A stretch of 64,000 nt of DNA, taken from the NCBI GenBank assembly GCA_029204225.1, contig CM055092.1, positions 15,026,059 to 15,090,058 of the forward strand. The letters are read 5' to 3'. Numbering within the stretch: the first letter of the stretch is position 1; every line of letters begins with the position of its first letter. Made by a program: the position numbers and the translations under genes. The DNA is from Diphasiastrum complanatum (taxonomy: Eukaryota > Streptophyta > Lycopodiopsida > Lycopodiales > Lycopodiaceae). A model generated the notes under the pieces. The model worked only from the letters and a program-made list of their open reading frames with translations, was not told where the DNA came from and ran no database searches. This document shows positions 60,212 through 64,000 of this stretch, piece by piece.

Positions 60212-61697
60212 GTAGCCTGAGGGCCAGGGGTTTCCTCAAAATAAACATTTTCATGTTTTACACCATTTTGTTTTACCTAGGGCTTTAGGAGTGTGATGCC
60301 CCTGGTCAGGTTATGCAGGATGACGTCTAGAATCTTTTAGAATGCCAAAAAAAACAAAGTTCGAAGTTTTTTACAGCTGTTACGAAATTGAGTAGAAAGC
60401 TGTAACTTAGTTCAGAACAGCAGTTAGTCTTTGGTCAGAAAGTATTACAGACAAATTCCAACACCGTGTGAGTACAAGGCATGTTGGCATTCTTCAATAC
60501 GGAATCTCTCTACTTTGGAGTGCATATTCAATGATGCAGCACAACCAGGAGCTTAAAAACCTATTCCAAAAATTGAATATCTTGAAAAGATTCTTCTGAG
60601 AACCCAGAAACAGAAATTTAGTCGATTCAAGAAAAGTCTTCAGATTATTGACCAGCTAATAGAATAGCAAAAGAAATTTTACAGATTTTAAAACCTCGTA
60701 CAGGCGGTTTCCCCAAGTATTGTATATTCTCAGTTTCTTTTCATTGGTGAAATTTTCAAAGCTGTTGATTAGGAAGTGTCAACTCGTCTGTTATCAAACT
60801 CTTCAGAGACTGTACTGTCTTCTTTATTTTGCTGTATACGAACTAGAGGTAGAAAATATCATCAAGTTGAATATAAATTATCATTACTTCCTTGAAAGAA
60901 CTTACGTTGTGATAAGTCGCATCGTCGCCTACACCAAACATGAGAGCCACCGAAGGGCTGCTATGAGGTTGACTGCAATTTTATTTGAGCCAAATCAGAA
61001 TCGCATTTCAGTCTTCTAAATCATCAATATATAAATGCTCTTAAAAAATGCCTGTCGAACTGCGCCTTAGCATTAACGCTATTCATTGGCTATAAAAACA
61101 TTAAAACAAACACAAATTGCATAATCGATATCTACTAACCCCTCCACATAGACAAAGCTTCCTGGAACTTCAATCAGAAAGAAAAGATCACGACCATCGT
61201 GAGCCACCTGCAAAGCACATCAGTTTCTTACAGTTTTTCATATCATAGCAAAGTTTTACCCATTTTGAGTCACAGAATAACTTGACTAGAATCGAAAAAT
61301 AGCCATTTTCAGTCACAGAATAACTTGACTAGAATCGTATAATTTGTTGGACACAAAATGAGAAAAAAAGCGCACAAATTGTACAAACAAGGCTGCAACT
61401 GATAAATACCTTGATTGTCATATCAGAGGGATAGGGTTTGCTTGCATCAGGATTGATGGCCTGACGAAGAGAGAATGTTTGGCCTTGCACAGAGTTCCAG
61501 TCGGAAGACTTAGCATCAACAGTAATAGCTCCGGGCAAGTATTCAGCTGTCAGCCTCAGATGTTCATCGCTGACACAATTGGAGCTACCTGCCGCCTCGT
61601 TATGTCCCTGCACTCTCCTCGACCAATCCAGCACCAATAACAGGAAAGCAATCACTCCGCTCCAAGCCATGCTGTGCTGCTTAGAAGAAGCAACCAT
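32262..61697 (-). CDS. Membrane-anchored haem-binding protein of the ethylbenzene-dehydrogenase / cytochrome c-552-like domain family, seven predicted exons
   Basis: Exons (minus strand): 61410-61697, 61140-61207, 60906-60972, 42307-42458, 42126-42196, 38299-38351 (tentative) and 32262-32627. All introns are GT-AG and all junctions keep phase, giving about 354 residues. The N-terminus is a signal peptide ([14 protein letters not shown]). The mature part carries family landmarks: [91 protein letters not shown] and [14 protein letters not shown]-terminal membrane helix follows ([22 protein letters not shown]) with a short basic end. Such proteins bind haem b in a DOMON-like fold at the cell surface or in the secretory system; the electron partner is unknown. 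The conserved Trp-rich segment expected between exons 5 and 7 was not found, so the gene may have a missed or lost exon. Confidence 0.8.
32640..33480 (+). mobile_element. Copia leader and gag trace in intron 6
   Basis: A primer-site-like GGTATCATAGCTTGGATC lies at about 33080, followed by [13 protein letters not shown] and broken gag-like sequence to about 33460. The LTR would precede it from about 32650, but its boundary is unclear. Confidence 0.4.
34154..34507 (+). pseudogene. Small charged ORF inside the hAT element
   Basis: The ATG at 34154 opens a frame of 117 codons with one internal TAG at 34274. It reads [20 protein letters not shown] and [20 protein letters not shown], then an Ala/Pro linker and [20 protein letters not shown]. 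It is rich in Arg, Glu and Gln and predicted helical. It lies in opposite orientation to the transposase. I recognise no family; it may be an accessory protein of this hAT group. Confidence 0.4.
35473..37516 (-). pseudogene. hAT transposase C-terminal half with acidic, proline-rich tail
   Basis: Predicted exons: 37424-37516 ([20 protein letters not shown]), 36984-37329 ([20 protein letters not shown] and [20 protein letters not shown], ending RVLSQ), 36734-36893 ([20 protein letters not shown]) and 35473-36627. These give the hAT C-terminal dimerisation domain: WW, the LAxRVLSQ helix, CERNWS and the KxRNRL-type motif. Exon 3 needs a one-base frame correction before CERNW, and the last exon has one TAG (CAG-type) near 36280. 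The tail is unusual: Glu/Asp-rich, then about 100 residues of proline-alanine-rich sequence. The BED finger and catalytic N-terminal half are missing, so the copy is non-autonomous. Confidence 0.8.
38299..38351 (-). CDS. Host gene exon 6 (tentative)
   Basis: Between ACATAG and GTAAAA, 53 bp restore the phase and read [18 protein letters not shown]. The SDSND resembles the start of the expected linker (GNDSNAQND-type), but the following Trp-rich part of the family is absent. The phase is right at both ends; the protein evidence is weak. Confidence 0.35.
38480..39115 (-). pseudogene. pol: Copia reverse-transcriptase remnant (intron 5)
   Basis: The minus strand gives [12 protein letters not shown] near 38690-38725, the YxDDMLL catalytic motif of Copia RT with Y lost, and further RT-like stretches on both sides in shifting frames with many stops. 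Confidence 0.6.
39130..39420 (-). pseudogene. pol: Gypsy reverse-transcriptase start fragment
   Basis: The frame reads [40 protein letters not shown] and [11 protein letters not shown]. This is the Gypsy RT entry (PYRMSxxE...SPxGAPVLxVxKKDGxxRxCVDY). It ends abruptly near 39170. Confidence 0.85.
40021..40998 (-). mobile_element. Gypsy integrase tail flanked by two LTR-start-like direct repeats
   Basis: The minus-strand frame at 40383-40706 reads [19 protein letters not shown], then [14 protein letters not shown], then [20 protein letters not shown] and LVFHLSRLK, the integrase C-terminal module. About 170 bp at 40021-40190 recur at 40820-40998 in the same orientation. On the minus strand both start TGTCATGG(T/C)CCTAAATGGAT, like an LTR 5' end. 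The lower copy is the expected 3' LTR. The upper copy lies on the wrong side of integrase, implying rearrangement or nesting. The RT fragment at 39130-39420 is also in the wrong order, so two copies are mixed here. Confidence 0.78.
41000..42125. other. Intron 5 sequence without recognisable elements
   Basis: AT-rich, no coding motif seen apart from the host exon at its end. Confidence 0.4.
42126..42196 (-). CDS. Host gene exon 5
   Basis: After TTTTCCAG, 71 bp encode [20 protein letters not shown] and GPN with split codons at both ends, then GTAAGC. The WNPHCRxxDGxGP block is a family landmark. Confidence 0.85.
42307..42458 (-). CDS. Host gene exon 4
   Basis: After GATGTAG the exon reads [40 protein letters not shown], then [10 protein letters not shown] plus AG before GTATAT. 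Phase matches both neighbours. In the family MGGC directly follows TYHN, so exons 3 and 4 are adjacent in the mRNA despite the 18-kb intron. Three cysteines could form disulphides. Confidence 0.85.
42460..44065. other. Intron 3, downstream part, no gene seen
   Basis: No transposon protein or repeat was recognised. Small frames, for example 43596-43802, have no family features. Confidence 0.4.
44067..44120 (+). repeat. (TC)n microsatellite
   Basis: About 27 units. It is followed at 44129 by a frame starting [19 protein letters not shown], which resembles in composition the start of the LINE ORF1 (MAPKKKEGV), also preceded by a TC tract. The link is weak. Confidence 0.85.
44480..44700 (-). pseudogene. 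pol: Gypsy integrase zinc-binding (HHCC) fragment
   Basis: Reading the minus strand in shifting frames gives IPLRTSTL-type, [32 protein letters not shown] and VARQY segments, the integrase N-terminal zinc region of Gypsy elements. The frames are broken. Confidence 0.6.
44873..44957 (-). mobile_element. Extremely 5'-truncated LINE 3' end with TTTC tail
   Basis: Read on the minus strand, directly after the TC tail of the large LINE, come about 20 bp (CCCCTACATATTTTC...), then the hairpin GCACC-AAC-GGGTGC, then CCAAAAGACGTTAATAAAGC and a (TTTC)n tail ending at 44873. Only about 60 bp of element is present. The hairpin stem differs from that of the other copies but still pairs. Confidence 0.78.
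45034..45090 (-). other. LINE 3' recognition hairpin and conserved terminal block
   Basis: The minus strand reads TATGCC-TTT-GGCATG, then GAAAAGACGTTAATAAAGC, then the tail. The same hairpin and block occur at 53920-53950 and 60105-60140, and the block with only half the hairpin at 56335-56366. In LINEs of the stringent type the reverse transcriptase recognises such a 3' stem-loop. Confidence 0.7.
45255..49130 (-). pseudogene. LINE ORF2: APE endonuclease, reverse transcriptase, zinc motif, PIP-like tail
   Basis: The ATG at 49130 starts [17 protein letters not shown]. Endonuclease motifs are [24 protein letters not shown] and (next frame) [11 protein letters not shown]. The RT shows [38 protein letters not shown] and the catalytic YADDVVLL at about 47045. 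A C-terminal zinc motif reads [20 protein letters not shown]. The tail contains [12 protein letters not shown], then a 250-bp microsatellite-rich insertion, then (other frame) [14 protein letters not shown] and finally ARITSFFSI before the stop at 45255. Lesions are a short deletion near 48480 and a TAG at 46988-46990. The role is target-primed reverse transcription. Confidence 0.88.
45562..45812 (-). repeat. GT/GA microsatellite-rich module inserted in LINE ORF2
   Basis: On the plus strand it starts GATTTGAGTGTTGTGAGTG, runs through several (GT)n blocks with fixed spacers (GAAGTAGAGGAAGTGTGTGA, GACGTGTGTG, TAAAAGAGAGGGA) and ends in (GT)n. It shifts the ORF2 frame and encodes runs of Thr-His. 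The other LINE copies lack it. Nearly the same module lies at 50545-50690, in the 5' region of this LINE. Confidence 0.82.
49172..50057 (-). pseudogene. LINE ORF1: coiled coil plus RRM-like RNA-binding domain
   Basis: The likely start is the ATG at 50057 ([20 protein letters not shown]). A frame change near 49885 joins it to the longer frame. That frame has a heptad-rich coiled coil of about 100 residues ([38 protein letters not shown]) and then an L1-ORF1p-like RNA-binding part: [32 protein letters not shown] and [20 protein letters not shown]. The family role is trimeric RNA chaperoning of the LINE transcript. It ends 41 bp before the ORF2 start. Confidence 0.8.
50060..50700 (-). repeat. 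LINE 5' region: GA and GT microsatellites with repeated 25-bp word
   Basis: GA tracts lie at 50083-50096, 50384-50401 and 50473-50529. GT tracts lie at about 50560-50575 and 50640-50690. The word GATAATAGATTTGAGTGTTG occurs at about 50407 and 50535, each time directly after a GA tract, and in shortened form at 45562. On the minus strand the word therefore precedes a TC tract, like a tail. Confidence 0.75.
50985..52250 (+). pseudogene. hAT transposase fragment (DUF659 region)
   Basis: The plus strand reads [36 protein letters not shown], then a TAG in place of CAG and a GTATGC donor at about 51112. After the acceptor ATGCAG at about 51347 comes [14 protein letters not shown] frameshift leads to [20 protein letters not shown] and [19 protein letters not shown]. 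Further hAT-like segments ([19 protein letters not shown], with frame changes) run to about 52000. It is unrelated in position to the element at 33594-37864, and no ends were found. Confidence 0.8.
52255..54029 (+). mobile_element. LINE copy A: 5'-truncated, twice internally deleted, TC tail
   Basis: It starts within the endonuclease C-terminus ([29 protein letters not shown]). It jumps from before the RT fingers to [15 protein letters not shown] near 53010, then after a second deletion to the zinc region ([20 protein letters not shown], 53610-53665). It ends with the conserved hairpin, GAAAAGACATTAATAAAGC and (CT)40 at 53950-54029. A perfect 23-bp tandem duplication lies at 52922-52967, at the first deletion junction. 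Confidence 0.85.
54030..56390 (+). mobile_element. LINE copy B: begins at the TC tail of copy A, ends in a TTTC tail
   Basis: LINE homology begins right at the end of the CT array, in the segment before RT ([20 protein letters not shown]). It covers most of RT ([38 protein letters not shown] at about 54685), the thumb, the zinc motif ([20 protein letters not shown]) and the tail ([14 protein letters not shown], then [21 protein letters not shown] and [10 protein letters not shown]). Stops at 54455 and 55134 and several frameshifts break it. It ends at 56365 in TAATAAAGC plus (TTTC)n. The left half of the 3' hairpin is missing. Confidence 0.88.
56391..57586 (+). mobile_element. LINE copy C: begins at the TTTC tail of copy B, 3' end replaced by Gypsy
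   Basis: Directly after the tail come codons for [20 protein letters not shown] and [20 protein letters not shown] (RT, with YAND in place of YADD), then thumb and zinc region ([20 protein letters not shown], 57380-57435). Frames shift several times. LINE homology stops near 57570 (MIREML), and sequence leading into Gypsy RT follows. No 3' hairpin or tail remains. Confidence 0.85.
57600..58960 (+). pseudogene. pol: Gypsy reverse transcriptase and RNase H
   Basis: The sequence reads [60 protein letters not shown], then (next frame) [20 protein letters not shown] and [14 protein letters not shown], with the RT catalytic DD at about 58020. A stretch after YSRN is deleted. RNase H follows ([37 protein letters not shown]), then the RNase H end and linker ([20 protein letters not shown]). 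Two frameshifts and a stop at 58527 inactivate it. Integrase is absent. It lies between LINE copies C and D. Confidence 0.88.
58960..59420. other. Sequence between Gypsy remnant and LINE copy D
   Basis: No protein family recognised. A short frame at 58941-59195 lacks family features. Confidence 0.35.
59424..60206 (+). mobile_element. LINE copy D: internally deleted 3' fragment with TC tail
   Basis: It starts [19 protein letters not shown] (thumb region), with [15 protein letters not shown]-type decayed sequence to about 59860, then jumps to the 3' UTR. The end carries TATGCC-TTTT-GGCATG, GAAAAGACATTAATAAAGC, a short GCTCGCTTG interruption and (CT)n to 60206. Compared with copy C it overlaps in content, so it is a separate insertion. 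Confidence 0.82.
60210..60900. other. Intron 3, upstream end
   Basis: No repeats or genes recognised between LINE copy D and exon 3. Confidence 0.4.
60906..60972 (-). CDS. Host gene exon 3
   Basis: After TTGCAG, one base completes the split glycine codon, then [20 protein letters not shown] and HN follow before GTAAG. The VALMFxxGxDATYHN motif is the best family signature in the gene. The next exon is 18.4 kb away. Confidence 0.85.
61140..61207 (-). CDS. Host gene exon 2
   Basis: The acceptor GCAG is followed by codons for [20 protein letters not shown] and VE, then GG and the donor GTTAG. Its 68 bp leave phase 2, matching exon 3. Confidence 0.85.
61410..61697 (-). CDS. Host gene exon 1: signal peptide and domain start
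   Basis: The ATG at 61697 begins [20 protein letters not shown] and the exon ends SDMTIK before the donor GTATTT. It has 96 codons. Residues 11-24 are hydrophobic, with a likely cleavage after the VQG near residue 31. The haem-domain start ([19 protein letters not shown]) follows at about residue 54. Reading on past the donor gives only intron sequence. Confidence 0.85.
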
Positions 61698-61818
61698 GAC
61701 GTCTAATGAAAAACGATCGGGGGCTCATCGTCAATGGATCGAGCGATGGCAGAAGTAAGGCTTGACGAGGCAGAGACAAAGGAAAGCAAAGAGGATCGCC
61801 ATTTGATCAGAAATCGTG

Positions 61819-61828
61819 TTATATAAAG
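61819..61828 (-). promoter_or_regulatory. TATA box of the host gene
   Basis: On the minus strand CTTTATATAACA lies about 125 bp upstream of the ATG at 61697, a suitable distance for a 5' leader of about 90 bp. Confidence 0.6.
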
Positions 61829-61960
61829 GAAACAAAGAGTTTCGGTGGGGGTGCCACATATCGAAGACCCCAGCCATTCTGATGAGCAATTTTCTTGCAA
61901 GATCTTCCGACCAGGCATGTCCTCAAGCCTTTTTTTGGCATTGTGTTTCAAAGTCAGCAT

Positions 61961-63420
61961 GAGGTGTTTAAGTTGAAGAGCATCCGTTAATCTAACACGA
62001 GGGAATAATGAATCATTTTATCATGATCTAACTTGATTGACTCGATTTGTAGTTTGGCATTCAAAGTTTTTTAGATCATGTTGAAGCACTCCTCAAAAAC
62101 CAAGATGCGCCATATCATCATGATCCAATGTGATTGGCTCCATTGGTCCCACATTTTTCAAGCCTCCCTTGAAAACCAAGACGCATCATTTTATCGTGAT
62201 CTTCTCACACGTGATGAGTTGGTGTATGCTCACTCACCCAACTTCATTTCTCTGTGATCCCACGGGTTGATAATACCTAGAAGCATCATGAATCATGAAT
62301 TTGGATGTTCTTAAGTTAGTAGTGTGTGTGGGTTCAAGTTGGAGAGTAGCATATTCCTTACCATGATTGACTCATGGTGCAGTCGGCGCCCCACCCTCAA
62401 TTAACGATTGAAAATTCTTAAAATGTTTCATCATAAATTAGGATTTCGGCTAAGAGGATTCTCAAGCGTTGGACAGGAATGGATGTCAAGTCTTACCAAG
62501 ATCATAGACTAGCTTGTTCCAAAGACACATAGGGATTGAATGGTGGATCCATTTTGCCCAACTAGACCTAGATTTACTGAATCTAGTCCCCTTAGCTATG
62601 GACCACTAACAATAGTTCACAAGGGATGCCAATCTAGCAGCATGTCGCAACTCCTCCCAAATCAAGCTCTCCTCCTAGAGAAGCCTATGGATATACTTAT
62701 ATCGTCCAAGGCTCTACCCCAACTAGGAGTGATCTGAGACACTTAGGACACATCAACAGCCTAACTGGACCACATCAGCCACTTACCTAGTTCCATATAA
62801 GTCAACCATCATGGATTTTAGGCCTTAACCAACTAATGACGATTTAATACCATGAGGGCCATAATCCCTCACAATTACAATGAATTGATATGTCAACCTC
62901 GGTCCTCTGACCCTCTTACAGGATATGAATCCAAGGTCAAACAATAAGGGGCATGAAAATGGAGCAATATCTACCTACTCCCTAGGTCAAGATTAGAAAT
63001 AAGTTGTTGGTATGCTGGTGTTAAGTTCATGAAAAAATAAATATCAAAGAAAGTGTTCAAAATTTTGAAGACTTCGCTTAATAGACAATGGGTGCTATAA
63101 GTCTGAGAACGTGCATTGTTGCATAATAGTCGAAGATTTCTTTTGCATCACAATAGTTTTTACATTACTCATCAAACTAACCTCTCTTTTTTTTCTTGTG
63201 GTTTAACACTTTTCTCTTGCATGCAACCTAACTTTTTACTTTATGATTCATAACTCTTAGGGCATACAACGAACTATGTGTCCCTTCTCCGTCCTTGTGT
63301 TGCCACAAACAACCCTCTTATTTTAGTGATCGCCCAAGAGAATATAAAGTTCAAGTGATCTTGGTCAAGCGAGCTTTTGCAAAAATTCAAATGAGCTTTT
63401 AAGAATATAAAAAATTGTCT
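61961..63420. other. Intergenic region upstream of the host gene
   Basis: At 62010-62210 a degenerate word group (ATCATTTTATCATGATC, CCATATCATCATGATCC, ATCATTTTATCGTGATC) recurs three times at about 90-bp spacing with 'AAAACCAAGA' between. Otherwise no gene or element is seen. Confidence 0.45.
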
Positions 63421-63490
63421 CTCTCTCTCCCTCCCTTCCTCCCTCCCTCCCCCACCCCCCCCCCCCCTCTCTCTCTCTCTCTCTCTTTTC
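63418..63490 (+). repeat. Mixed pyrimidine tract with a run of about 14 C
   Basis: CT repeats, CCCT repeats, a homopolymeric C run (about 63450-63467) and CT repeats again. Long Arg/Glu/Gly frames across it are artefacts. Confidence 0.9.
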
Positions 63491-63897
63491 ATTCATCCTC
63501 TTCACTCTCTATCTTCCTCATTTTCATTCTTTCTCTTCTTTATAGAACTTGCCCATAGCCATTTCTAAGCTGAAAAGCACTACAAAATTCCATTTCACTT
63601 TTAATATATAAAAAATGTTCATGTCACTTTTAAATTTTAAAAATAAAATTATTGACAAGGTTGCCTTAAGGACACGAAATTTCATATCTAGAGAGAGAGA
63701 GATGCCACTTGCAATTACAAAGGGAGAAAAACAAAGTGCAATCTAATGCTTGCACGCTCAGACATGGAGTGTACATTGTTTGCTAAAGATTCATTCTTGA
63801 TCCAATCGATCTAATTCAAAACTAACAAACTTGTTGTCAATGCTCAATTTGAAGGACGACACATGCTACTACTTCAAAATCCAAAGTCTCAAAATGT

Positions 63898-63958
<61 letters not shown>

Positions 63959-64000
63959 TATGAAAAACATCAATAAAGCTTCTCGTCTCTCTACCCTCCA
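63898..64000 (+). mobile_element. (CT)n followed by a minimal LINE-like 3' end
   Basis: A (CT)28 array (63899-63955) is directly followed by ACATATGAAAAACATCAATAAAGC and then TTCTCGTCTCTC, which resembles the LINE terminal block GGAAAAGACATTAATAAAGC plus TC tail. The window ends before the tail can be followed. Confidence 0.5.

Noticed and set aside
63575-63595. CACTACAAAA as a CACTA transposon terminus
   Set aside because: A single short match with no inverted partner, no 3-bp target duplication and no nearby CACTA coding sequence.

Overview
The window is nuclear DNA of a land plant with a large, repeat-choked genome. The grounds are plant-type Copia and Gypsy LTR retrotransposons, an En/Spm (CACTA) remnant, hAT elements, LINEs, degenerate CCCTAAA (plant telomere-type) repeats, long GA/CT microsatellites, and a spliced plant gene whose introns reach about 18 kb. 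Such introns fit a fern, lycophyte or gymnosperm better than a compact angiosperm, but the lineage cannot be fixed from the sequence alone. Nothing prokaryotic or organellar is seen.

One host gene is supported. On the minus strand from 61697 down to 32262, seven exons (the sixth tentative) join in phase into a predicted protein of about 354 residues. It has a signal peptide, a haem-binding domain of the ethylbenzene-dehydrogenase / cytochrome c-552 / DMSO-reductase-like type, and a C-terminal membrane anchor. Only about 1 kb of its 29 kb is coding. Intron 3 (42459-60905) holds almost all the LINEs, a hAT fragment and Gypsy pieces. Intron 5 holds Copia and Gypsy debris, and intron 6 holds a complete-ended 4.27 kb hAT element with a perfect 8-bp target duplication.

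Layout. 1-3255: Copia element running off the left edge, minus strand, with 5' LTR. 3.3-5.8 kb: deleted Copia and a GA array. 6.4-7.2 kb: CACTA DUF4218 remnant. 7.6-9.2 kb: CT array and GGAATAG-rich repeats. 9.9-11.6 kb: telomere-like tract. 11.8-18.5 kb: decayed Gypsy pieces, a 340-bp foldback hairpin, and a promoter-like segment with three G-boxes whose minus-strand ORF begins like histone H3. 19.0-19.5 kb: cluster of a GCGAGTAA motif. 19.6-25.9 kb: inverted LTR-like repeats enclosing Gypsy pol. 25.9-29.2 kb: Copia and Gypsy fragments. 29.2-31.8 kb: tandem repeats ending in a 40-bp hairpin. 32.3-61.7 kb: the host gene and its intronic elements. 62-64 kb: intergenic repeats.

The most interesting system is the LINE family in intron 3. 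A nearly full-length copy (44958-50700, minus) and several 5'-truncated copies (plus) end in a conserved AAAAGACRTTAATAAAGC block. That block follows a hairpin whose two stem sequences differ by compensation, and it is followed by a TC or TTTC microsatellite tail rather than poly(A). Truncated copies repeatedly begin exactly where another TC tract ends, giving a head-to-tail array. This suggests a plant LINE that primes on, targets and lengthens TC microsatellites. Its ORF2 C-terminal tail carries repeated PIP-box-like (PCNA-binding) motifs.
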